Assembly (NCBI GenBank): GCA_030544185.1 | Contig: JAUNRO010000054.1 | Span: forward strand, 1-12,818 | DNA: 12,818 bases | Source: Propionibacteriaceae bacterium | GTDB lineage: Bacteria; Actinomycetota; Actinomycetes; Propionibacteriales; Propionibacteriaceae | Reading direction: 5' to 3' | In this document: positions 6,833 through 12,818 of the stretch, in pieces | Position numbering within the stretch: position 1 is the first letter of the stretch | Layout of the letters: each line of letters starts with the position of its first letter | Notes under the pieces: model-generated | Seen by the model: the letters and a program-made list of their open reading frames with translations, nothing else | The model's database searches: none | Told to the model about the DNA's origin: nothing | Translations under genes and position numbers: made by a program

Positions 6833-9800
6833 GTGAAGCTCCAGTTCAAGATCCAGCCCTACCAAACCGCAGCAGTCGACTCGGTCGTCGAGTGCTTCAG
6901 CGGGCAGCCCAGAGTGGACGCGACCAAGTACCGCATCGACCCGGGTCGAGGACCCCAGACCCAGATCGAGCTCGCGGGATTCCGCAACGCTGAACTCCGC
7001 CTGACTGGATCTCGCCTTCTGCAGAACGTCCAGGACGTCCAGCGGCACCAGAACCTGCCTCAGTCGGACGGCTTGGTTGCGAGCAAGGCCGGAAAGATCA
7101 ACCTCGATGTCGAGATGGAGACCGGGACCGGCAAGACCTACGTCTACATCAAGACGATCATGGAGCTGAACAAGCGATACGGCTGGTCGAAGTTCATCGT
7201 TGTCGTGCCCAGCGTCGCCATCCGCGAGGGCGTCCAGAAGTCGTTCGATATCACCGCAGACCACTTCCAGGAGACCTACGGCACCAAGCCCCGCTCCTTC
7301 ATCTACAACTCCAGCCAGCTCCACGAGCTCGAGAGCTTCTCGTCCGACGCCGGCGTGCAGGTCATGATCATCAATACTCAGGCATTCAATGCAGCAGCCG
7401 ACGCAGAGCGCCAGGCGCACGAGGGCAAGAAGCATTCGGAAGCGGCACGCAAGATCTTCCGTGAACTCGACGATTTTCAGTCGCGCCGTCCGATCGACGT
7501 GATTGCTGCAAACCGACCGATCCTAATTCTTGACGAGCCTCAGAAGATTGGAGCCGACAAGACTCTGAAGGCGTTGAGCCAGTTCAATCCCCTGTTCCTG
7601 CTCCGCTACTCGGCCACCCACAAGGTCGACCACAACAAGGTGCATCGACTTGACGCACTCGACGCCTACAACCAGAAGCTCGTCAAGAAGATCGCTGTCC
7701 GCGGTATCACCGTGAAAGGCCTCGCTGGCAGCACCGCGTACCTCTACCTCGACGCGATCGAGGTGAAGAAGGGAGCCAAACCGGCAGCGCGGGTCGAGCT
7801 CGAGGTGCAGACCAAGTCCGGCATCAAGCGCCTGCTCAAACGCGTGGAGCAGGGCAGCAACCTGCATGACCTCGCTGGCGGCATCGAGGCGTACAAACCC
7901 GATGGCAAGGCGTTGCTCGTCACCAACATCGACGCGAACCGAGACATCATTGAGCTGAGCAACGGCGACATCGTAATCGCCGGACAGATCACCGAGGACG
8001 TCACTGAGGCCGCCAAGCGTCGGATCCAGATCCGTGAGGTGATCCGGGCCCATCTCGACAAGGAGCGCGAACTCTATGGCCAAGGCATCAAGGTGCTCTC
8101 GCTGTTCTTCATCGACGAGGTCGTCAAGTATCGCGACTATGGTCGCGATGACACGAAGGGTGAGTACGCCCGGATATTCGAGGAGGAGTACCAGAGCCAG
8201 GTCGAGGACTACCTCAGCGAGCTGCCCTTCGACGCCGAGGACTACCGGATCTACCTCAAGGACATCTCGGTCGAAGACACCCACAAGGGCTACTTCTCGA
8301 TCGACAAGAAGGGCCACCAGGTCGATGGGAAGGTTGCGGGCCGGGGCGACGAGAAGGGGCAGTCGACCGACACCGACGCCTACGACCTCATCCTGAAGGA
8401 GAAGGAACGCCTGCTCTCCTTCGAGGAGCCGACCCGCTTCCTGTTCTCCCACTCGGCTCTGCGTGAGGGCTGGGACAACCCCAACGTCTTCACGATGGGC
8501 ATGCTCAAGAAGAGCGACAACACCGTCTCGCGACGCCAGGAGATCGGTCGCGGTCTCAGACTCGCGGTGAACCAACAGGGCGAGCGGATGGACAACCCGC
8601 TCACGGTGCACCAGATCAACGAGCTCACCGTCGCCACCGACGAGTCGTACACCGACTTCGTGACCGGTCTGCAGCGAGAGATCAGCGAGTCGCTCGCAGC
8701 CCGGCCGCGCAAGGCGACCGAGAAGTACTTCCTCGGCAAGACGATCGTGACGCACGAAGGCGAAGAGAGCGTGGTCGAGGAGAAGCTCGCACGAGCGATC
8801 TACAGGTACCTGCTTAAGAACGACTACATCAACGATGACGACACCCTGTCCGAGTCCTACAAGCAGGCCCGCGACGAAGGGACCTTGGCTTCAACCAACG
8901 ACGAGAACCTGAAGCCGGTCGTCGACTACGTGTGGCCCCTGATCGACGCGCTGTACCTCGAGATCCCCGAGCCCGGCGACAGCCGGAAGCCGAAGGTGAT
9001 CCCTCTCAACAAGAACTTCGAGAAGAGGGAGTTCACCGAGCTGTGGAGCCGGATCAACCACAGGGCCGTCTACCAGGTCGAGTTCGACTCAGATGAGCTG
9101 ATCGGCAAGTGCGTGACCGCCCTTGACGCGCAACTCAAGGTCAGCGCGCTGCAATACGTCATCGAGCACGGCCAGCAGAGGGACTCGCTTGAGGCTGACG
9201 AGCTCGGGACGGGCGAAGGGTTCGACAAGGGCCAGCACCGGACCGAGTTCGAGTCACTCAGCTCAGGCTCGCAGGTCAAGTACGACCTACTCGGGGAGAT
9301 CACCGAGAAGACCCAACTCACTCGTCGCACCGTCACCAAGATCCTGACCACCATCAAGCCGACAACCTTCGCGAAGTTCCGCCAGAACCCAGAGCACTTC
9401 ATCACCGAGTGCGCGCGGCTCATCAACGAGCAGAAGGCGACGGTGATCGTCGAGCACCTGAGCTACGACGCACTAGACGATCGCCACGACACCGACATCT
9501 TCACAGCCAACCAGACCAAGCAGGACTTCACCAAGGCCGGCGACAAGTTGAAGAAGCACATCTACGACTACGTCGTCACCGACTCCGGGACGGAGCGCTG
9601 CTTCGTCGAAGACCTCGATACCAGCGACGAAGTTGTGGTCTACGCCAAGCTGCCGCGCGGATTCTTCATCCCCACGCCGGTCGGTGACTACAACCCTGAC
9701 TGGGCCGTCGCCTTCAAGGAGGGAGCGGTCAAGCACGTCTACTTCGTCGCTGAGACCAAGGGCTCGATGTCGTCTATGCAACTGCGCCAGGTTGAGAAGT

Positions 9801-9919
9801 CGAAGATCGACTGCGCCCGGAAGTTTTTCGACTCGCTCAGCACCAAGGCGGGGGCCGATCAAGTCAGGTATGACGTAGTCGACAGTTACGCGGAGCTCAT
9901 GAACCTCGTCGGGGGCTGA
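6833..9919 (+). CDS. res: Type III restriction enzyme, Res helicase-nuclease subunit
   Basis: A 1028-residue protein, the full length expected for Res, that pairs with Mod to translocate or slide along DNA in an ATP-dependent way and cut unmethylated targets. SF2 motifs are complete: the N-terminal QPYQ motif (residues 8-11), Walker A GTGKT 98-102, motif II DEPQ 234-237, motif III SAT 260-262, motif V REGWDNPN 544-551, and motif VI QEIGRGLR 569-576. The C-terminal nuclease has the PD-(D/E)xK layout: PD with Asp956, then Glu974-Thr-Lys976 in YFVAETKG. No frameshift or stop interrupts it, so it appears active. The start is GTG 6833, three bases after mod, with only a weak ribosome binding site (AAGG at 6818-6821), which suggests reinitiation after Mod translation. 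The HNH gene follows after 2 nt. Confidence 0.95.
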   Translation: MKLQFKIQPYQTAAVDSVVECFSGQPRVDATKYRIDPGRGPQTQIELAGFRNAELRLTGSRLLQNVQDVQRHQNLPQSDGLVASKAGKINLDVEMETGTGKTYVYIKTIMELNKRYGWSKFIVVVPSVAIREGVQKSFDITADHFQETYGTKPRSFIYNSSQLHELESFSSDAGVQVMIINTQAFNAAADAERQAHEGKKHSEAARKIFRELDDFQSRRPIDVIAANRPILILDEPQKIGADKTLKALSQFNPLFLLRYSATHKVDHNKVHRLDALDAYNQKLVKKIAVRGITVKGLAGSTAYLYLDAIEVKKGAKPAARVELEVQTKSGIKRLLKRVEQGSNLHDLAGGIEAYKPDGKALLVTNIDANRDIIELSNGDIVIAGQITEDVTEAAKRRIQIREVIRAHLDKERELYGQGIKVLSLFFIDEVVKYRDYGRDDTKGEYARIFEEEYQSQVEDYLSELPFDAEDYRIYLKDISVEDTHKGYFSIDKKGHQVDGKVAGRGDEKGQSTDTDAYDLILKEKERLLSFEEPTRFLFSHSALREGWDNPNVFTMGMLKKSDNTVSRRQEIGRGLRLAVNQQGERMDNPLTVHQINELTVATDESYTDFVTGLQREISESLAARPRKATEKYFLGKTIVTHEGEESVVEEKLARAIYRYLLKNDYINDDDTLSESYKQARDEGTLASTNDENLKPVVDYVWPLIDALYLEIPEPGDSRKPKVIPLNKNFEKREFTELWSRINHRAVYQVEFDSDELIGKCVTALDAQLKVSALQYVIEHGQQRDSLEADELGTGEGFDKGQHRTEFESLSSGSQVKYDLLGEITEKTQLTRRTVTKILTTIKPTTFAKFRQNPEHFITECARLINEQKATVIVEHLSYDALDDRHDTDIFTANQTKQDFTKAGDKLKKHIYDYVVTDSGTERCFVEDLDTSDEVVVYAKLPRGFFIPTPVGDYNPDWAVAFKEGAVKHVYFVAETKGSMSSMQLRQVEKSKIDCARKFFDSLSTKAGADQVRYDVVDSYAELMNLVGG

Positions 9920-9921
9920 CG

Positions 9922-10764
9922 ATGTCGCGGAACTACTCGAAGCTAACGATCAAGCTGCTGTTCGGGCAGGCCAGGCAGTGCGCCTACCCAGGGTGCGATA
10001 CCCCGCTGATCTACGAAGATCGCGGTCAGATGACGGTCGTGGCCGAGATCGCCCACATACGTTCAGAGGCTACCGGCGGTCCGCGCCACGATCCCAGCTT
10101 CGACGGTGATCTGGACGGCCCGGACAACTTGCTGCTCCTATGCGGGGTTCACCACAAGCCGGTGGATCGTCACGACGCGACCTACACCGTCGAGGAGTTG
10201 GAATCCTGGAAGGGAGCACAGGTTGAGGCCGCGGACGGCGGCACCGCCATCGCCGACGAGGACGCATTGATTTTCATCCGGCTCTCCTCGGAGGAACGGA
10301 CGGCGATCGATCGACTGGCTCGTCTCGCGTACCGCCTCGAAGAGGCGGCGAAGTCTGCAGCGGCTGCCCTTGGCGATATCAATGACGACTACCAAACGGC
10401 GCGCCAGCAGGGCTACGCCGCCATGGGACTCGTCTACGAGGTAGACGATGACGGCAACAAGTCTCGTCTCCCAATCAGCAGTTACAACCTTCCGCAGACG
10501 GAGATCAACGAGTTCCAGCGGCGGTTCGACGAGGAGCACCGTCAGCAACAAGACCGCGTACGCGAGTTCGCCACGCAACTAGGCGAGGAGGTGGCCGTAC
10601 TGCGCATGATGGATCGCGGGCTCGGCGAACTGGCGGGCGAGGCGCTCGGATGCGCAACGGCGATCGTCAACGATTTCGCCGACGCCGAGCAACTCGCCAC
10701 GGACCTCGGGGCGCTTCAGGCGACCCTTCAGACCGTTTATGACGCAGCCCGCGAGCGGTTCTGA
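9922..10764 (+). CDS. HNH endonuclease-like protein with helical C-terminal domain
   Basis: A 280-residue protein. Residues about 8-100 form an HNH nuclease domain. Cys20-x4-Cys25 and Cys74-x2-His77 are the expected zinc ligands. EIAHI (42-46, His45), Asn69 and His78 in NLLLLCGVHH form the catalytic HNH set. All look intact. Residues about 125-280 are predicted helical and possibly coiled-coil (EEAAKSAAAALGDI, FQRRFDEEHRQQQDRV), and I recognise no family there. It starts 2 nt after the res stop with a weak G-rich site (CGGGGG 9910-9915), so it is part of the same operon. HNH proteins of this type serve as nickases or nucleases in restriction systems and mobile elements. Here it may be an accessory effector of the type III complex or a coupled stand-alone restriction gene (inference). 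Confidence 0.87.
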   Translation: MSRNYSKLTIKLLFGQARQCAYPGCDTPLIYEDRGQMTVVAEIAHIRSEATGGPRHDPSFDGDLDGPDNLLLLCGVHHKPVDRHDATYTVEELESWKGAQVEAADGGTAIADEDALIFIRLSSEERTAIDRLARLAYRLEEAAKSAAAALGDINDDYQTARQQGYAAMGLVYEVDDDGNKSRLPISSYNLPQTEINEFQRRFDEEHRQQQDRVREFATQLGEEVAVLRMMDRGLGELAGEALGCATAIVNDFADAEQLATDLGALQATLQTVYDAARERF

Positions 10765-10794
10765 CTTGGGCGACATGCACCGTTAGTCAAGCCA

Positions 10795-10806
10795 CCGTGC
10801 TCACGG
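10795..10806. repeat. Small hairpin at the convergent gene end
   Basis: CCGTG-CT-CACGG forms a perfect five-pair stem where the + strand operon and the - strand Abi gene converge. It overlaps the Abi stop codon (10801-10803). There is no U tract on either strand, so it is at best a weak terminator. The 36-base gap 10765-10800 contains nothing else I can identify. Confidence 0.25.
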
Positions 10807-11718
10807 CGTGCTGGCCCAGAGGGCGCTCGCGCTCTGCCAGTCGGTCGGAGCGCCCATGTGCGTGATCGGAACTGCGCGCACGGTCGGGTACGACTTCATG
10901 ACGGCAGGCAGCAGCGTGGTCCGGCCGAGTTCCAGCCGGTCGAGCAGGAACTGGATCAACGTCAACTGCCCGAAGGTCCTGGACCAGTCGGTCGAGACCG
11001 CGTCAAGGTCCGGGTGGACGCCCACCTTCGGCAGCTTCGGCGACAGGGTGTGGACTCGATTGAACAGCCGTCCATGGTGTGCGCATGTGTTCCTCACGAG
11101 GTTGAGCGCCTTCATCCAACTCGTGAGCTGCGGTGCCCGCAGTCCGCACGCGTCGGCGACGGCGTCCTGGACGTTGCGGGGAGCGAAGCCATAGAGAAAC
11201 GTCAGACCCCCCCAGTCGAGGACTTCCACAGCTGCCCAGACCGGGAGGCGTCCGCCGTACTTCTCATGATGGTGCGCGACGAAGTCTTCGCGCGACCGGG
11301 AGAGTTCCGACTTATAGCCCTCCAGCCACTTCCGGTACGAGTTGCCCGTTTGCACGGTGGGGCCGAGCAGATCGGGATCGAGATGAGCGCAGGGGTCCAC
11401 TCGGCCGAGCTCGTGACCAAGGTGGGCTCGCAGCGCTAGCTCGATCGGGGCGAGCACCGAGAACGTTGCCGCTCTCAGCCGGACATCGAACTCGTAGAGC
11501 GCCACCACGTCGTCGAGGCTGGTGCCAGGGTAGAAGTCGTCTACGCGCTTCCCGCCGACTTGCTGCCGGAAGGGGTACCAATACCCGCTGAGGCGGTAGT
11601 AGTTGACTCGCTGCAGGGTCGCGATCGCCTTGCCGCGGTCCCCGATAGCCATGCCGCGGCCGGCGAGGAGGTCGACCTGCTCTTCGTAGGTTCGGTACGC
11701 CTTCACGTCATCGTGCAT
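10801..11718 (-). CDS. Abi_2 family abortive-infection protein (AbiD/AbiF-like)
   Basis: A 305-residue protein with the Abi_2 landmarks in order: RTYEEQVDLLAGRGM at 9-23, NYYRLSGYWYPF at 39-50, FDVRLR at 77-82, EDFVAHHHEKYGGRLPVW at 144-161, and VRNTCAHHGRLFN at 208-220. The last block contains R209-N-T-C-A-H214, the Rx4-6H motif of HEPN ribonucleases with the usual polar residue after Arg. Known Abi_2 members act in phage abortive infection; RNA cleavage is inferred from the HEPN motif. The first ATG (11718) has no clear ribosome binding site. GTG at 11706 would also fit the family N-terminus. It lies 109 nt downstream of the RHH-YfbU gene on the same strand and converges with the R-M operon. 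It could be co-transcribed with YfbU or have its own promoter. Confidence 0.88.
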   Translation of the reverse strand: MHDDVKAYRTYEEQVDLLAGRGMAIGDRGKAIATLQRVNYYRLSGYWYPFRQQVGGKRVDDFYPGTSLDDVVALYEFDVRLRAATFSVLAPIELALRAHLGHELGRVDPCAHLDPDLLGPTVQTGNSYRKWLEGYKSELSRSREDFVAHHHEKYGGRLPVWAAVEVLDWGGLTFLYGFAPRNVQDAVADACGLRAPQLTSWMKALNLVRNTCAHHGRLFNRVHTLSPKLPKVGVHPDLDAVSTDWSRTFGQLTLIQFLLDRLELGRTTLLPAVMKSYPTVRAVPITHMGAPTDWQSASALWASTP

Positions 11719-11740
11719 CGCGACCGCCGGGAAAAGTGAA

Positions 11741-11778
11741 GACCGGCCCTGGGCCTACCGAGGTAGGCGGAACCGGTC
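11741..11778. repeat. Nested inverted repeat between YfbU-like and Abi genes
   Basis: An inner hairpin CCTACC-GA-GGTAGG (11754-11767) sits inside an outer inverted pair GACCGG (11741-11746) and CCGGTC (11773-11778). On the - strand this lies after the YfbU-like stop and just before the Abi start, so it could be an intergenic RNA structure, an attenuator, or an operator for abi. There is no U run after it, so a simple intrinsic terminator is unlikely. The rest of 11719-11827 shows only a weak -10-like GCTAACCT on the - strand, without a good -35. Confidence 0.4.
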
Positions 11779-11827
11779 GTGATGACTGAAGGTTAGCACG
11801 ACGCCGGTTGCTTGTACCCATCGTTGG

Positions 11828-12604
11828 TCAGTCCTGCGACTCGTGGCGACGTGAGGGGTGGATCCGAGCATCGCGGATCTGCTGCAACTCCTCTGCGGAC
11901 AGGAGGTAGTCGTGCCTGCCCAAGCTGCCTCGGTCCCGGCTGTCCATGATGCGGCGGTACTCGGCCAGCATCCGCATGTAGGTCTCGAGCATCGGGAAGT
12001 GCGAGTTCCCGCCGTCGGTGCGCTCGATCTGCGGCTGCAGCTCGGTCCAGCGGTCGCCGTCGCGTATCTGGAACTTGACGTAGTCGTCCATATGGCCCTC
12101 CAGCGAGTCGTTGAAGTCGAATCCCTGGAACTCCAGAGCGCGGGCCAGATCCTCATCGACCGGCGTCCCCTCCTTCTCGAGGTGGCTGACGCTGTAGGTC
12201 AGGATCCGGAACATCTGCAGGATGTCGATCACCCGCCGGCAGTCGCGCTTCGAGAGCTCGGTCCGGAACCCGGCCACCTCGTACCAGTACTCGCCGGTGA
12301 AACCCTCCTCGAGGATGCGTGCCCGCATCAGCTGGTACTCGGGATCACCGTCGACGTCGTTGGCGTCCTCTGGCAACACTCGGGCGAGGATCCGGTGCAG
12401 CATCGAGAGCACCTGTCGGTCGGCCAGCCTCATGCTGTCCGGAGCAGCCTGGTCGCCGTGCTCTGCCTCGGCCTCGAAGACGGGCACGACGGCCTCCATG
12501 AGCCTGTCCCGCACGAACTCGCTGAGGGTCACGCCTTCGTCGTCGGCCAACTCCCTGAGTTGGTCACGCACCCGGTCATCCACCCTGATGTTCAGAACAG
12601 CCAT
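11828..12604 (-). CDS. YfbU family protein with N-terminal ribbon-helix-helix domain
   Basis: A 258-residue protein. Residues about 1-45 (AVLNIRVDDRVRDQL, then GVTLSEFVRDRL) are a ribbon-helix-helix DNA-binding domain of the CopG/Arc type. Residues about 57-250 match YfbU: RLADRQVLSML, CRRVIDILQMFRIL, GFDFNDSLEGHMDDYVKF, FPMLETYMRML, and YLLSAEELQQI near the end. E. coli YfbU is small and poorly characterised, with a reported link to cell-death phenotypes. The RHH fusion makes this version likely a transcriptional regulator or the DNA-binding half of a toxin-antitoxin-like unit. I chose the ATG at 12604 because AGGAGG (12610-12615) lies five bases upstream. The in-frame ATG at 12634 would add ten residues but lies inside the -10 region of the promoter. 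It is 109 nt upstream of abi on the same strand. Confidence 0.88.
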   Translation of the reverse strand: MAVLNIRVDDRVRDQLRELADDEGVTLSEFVRDRLMEAVVPVFEAEAEHGDQAAPDSMRLADRQVLSMLHRILARVLPEDANDVDGDPEYQLMRARILEEGFTGEYWYEVAGFRTELSKRDCRRVIDILQMFRILTYSVSHLEKEGTPVDEDLARALEFQGFDFNDSLEGHMDDYVKFQIRDGDRWTELQPQIERTDGGNSHFPMLETYMRMLAEYRRIMDSRDRGSLGRHDYLLSAEELQQIRDARIHPSRRHESQD

Positions 12605-12609
12605 TGCAA

Positions 12610-12615
12610 CCTCCT
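12610..12615 (-). promoter_or_regulatory. Ribosome binding site of the RHH-YfbU gene
   Basis: A perfect AGGAGG on the - strand, five bases before the ATG at 12604. It decides the start over the in-frame ATG at 12634. Confidence 0.85.
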
Positions 12616-12623
12616 GTAAGACT

Positions 12624-12658
12624 GTATGACGCATATCGTAACACCGTCATACGCATAT
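12624..12658. promoter_or_regulatory. Repeat array over the promoter, candidate RHH operator
   Basis: Two kinds of repeat are interleaved. There is a perfect 8-bp inverted repeat GTATGACG (12624-12631) and CGTCATAC (12645-12652), centres 21 bp apart. There is also a perfect 8-bp direct repeat ACGCATAT (12629-12636 and 12651-12658), 22 bp apart. They cover the start site, the -10, the spacer and one base of the -35. Spacing of about two helical turns on the same DNA face is what a RHH protein binding its own promoter would need, so autorepression is the simplest reading. Confidence 0.55.
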
Positions 12659-12663
12659 GTCGA
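12635..12663 (-). promoter_or_regulatory. Sigma-70-like promoter of the RHH-YfbU gene
   Basis: On the - strand, TCGACA (12663-12658, 5 of 6 matches to TTGACA) is followed after exactly 17 bases by TACGAT (12640-12635, 4 of 6 matches to TATAAT). The expected transcript start near 12628 gives a leader of about 24 bases with AGGAGG in the normal place. It would drive the YfbU-like gene and possibly abi behind it. Confidence 0.6.
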
Positions 12664-12687
12664 AGACGAAGATCTCTCCGCGCGGTT

Positions 12688-12720
12688 GGTGTCCCGCAGA
12701 CACCTGGTTTCCGGGACACC
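12688..12720. repeat. Overlapping inverted repeats sharing one arm
   Basis: GGTGTCCCG (12688-12696) and CGGGACACC (12712-12720) are a perfect 9-bp inverted repeat with a 15-base loop. Within it GGTGTC (12688-12693) can instead pair with GACACC at 12699-12704, a 6-bp stem with a 5-base loop. The two structures exclude each other. The region lies upstream of the YfbU promoter, outside any gene. It could be a terminator-like structure of a gene beyond the window, a binding site, or a remnant of an insertion sequence end. No transposase is visible. Confidence 0.5.
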
Positions 12721-12753
12721 GGATCTGGGACGGTTGGACGCGTTGGATCTGGG
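12721..12753. repeat. Short direct repeat GGATCTGGG
   Basis: GGATCTGGG occurs at 12721-12729 and 12745-12753, 24 bases apart, directly beside the inverted repeats. The remaining bases to 12818 contain an AT-rich spot around 12767-12781 and no recognisable gene. Together with the inverted repeats this makes a repeat-dense non-coding stretch of about 65 bases. Confidence 0.4.
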
Positions 12754-12818
12754 CCATCCGATGTGTGACTTTTGAGTTTAAATGGCGGGGTTCTTCAGAC
12801 GTTCCGTGGCGGGCCGGG

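Noticed and set aside
6260..8755. Two long antisense frames (391 and 410 codons) opposite mod and res
   Set aside because: They are shadows of biased codon use. The + strand reading carries the full Res motif set across the same bases.
866..10764. DISARM or BREX system
   Set aside because: A SNF2 helicase, a PLD-like domain and a methyltransferase are shared themes, but there is no DUF1998 (drmA/drmB), PglZ or BrxC-like protein, and the methyltransferase and nuclease are clearly type III Mod and Res.
11858..12619. 253-codon + strand frame opposite the YfbU-like gene
   Set aside because: The - strand reading has a recognisable RHH-YfbU layout, promoter and ribosome binding site. The + strand frame has none of these.
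12605..12634. Longer YfbU-like protein starting at the ATG at 12634
   Set aside because: That ATG lies at the -10 element and would need a transcript starting further upstream. AGGAGG before 12604 marks the real start.

Overview
The window comes from a high-GC bacterium, most likely an actinomycete. The codons are strongly G/C-ending, several starts are GTG, and the closest families I recognise are common in Streptomyces, Nocardioides and Mycobacterium-type genomes. No transposase, integrase, tRNA, rRNA or CRISPR array is visible. The gene content is that of an accessory defence island.

Left edge (1-598): the C-terminal end of an unidentified protein, followed immediately by a small protein with a zinc-ribbon-like CGH...CPEC pattern. 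Both lie on the + strand.

Centre (666-10764): one tightly packed + strand operon of about 10 kb. In order it encodes an excisionase-type helix-turn-helix protein, a large SNF2-type helicase with a PLD-like N-terminal domain, a DUF4391 protein, a type III restriction-modification DNA methyltransferase (Mod), its helicase-nuclease partner (Res), and an HNH nuclease-like protein. Junctions are overlaps of 1, 8 and about 13 nt and gaps of 3 and 2 nt, so the genes are probably translationally coupled and act together. Mod and Res each keep their full set of catalytic motifs. They look like a complete type III R-M pair carrying three extra components: PLD-helicase, DUF4391 and HNH. The operon seems to start from a leaderless promoter, with a -10 element 6 nt before the GTG of the HTH gene.

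Right part (10801-12604): two - strand genes that converge on the operon. The first in transcription order is a RHH-YfbU protein with a clear promoter and a repeat array suited to autoregulation. The second is an Abi_2 (AbiD/AbiF-like) abortive-infection protein with a HEPN-type Rx4H motif. The last 155 bases (12664-12818) are non-coding and rich in short inverted and direct repeats, possibly an element border.

Working model (inference): Mod marks self DNA, and Res with the SNF2 helicase and DUF4391 protein attacks unmodified DNA. HNH may add a second nuclease, and Abi_2 may act as a separate RNA-targeting backup. The helicase + DUF4391 + Mod + Res order is one I recall from other genomes. 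The HNH addition and the degenerate PLD motif are the less familiar parts.
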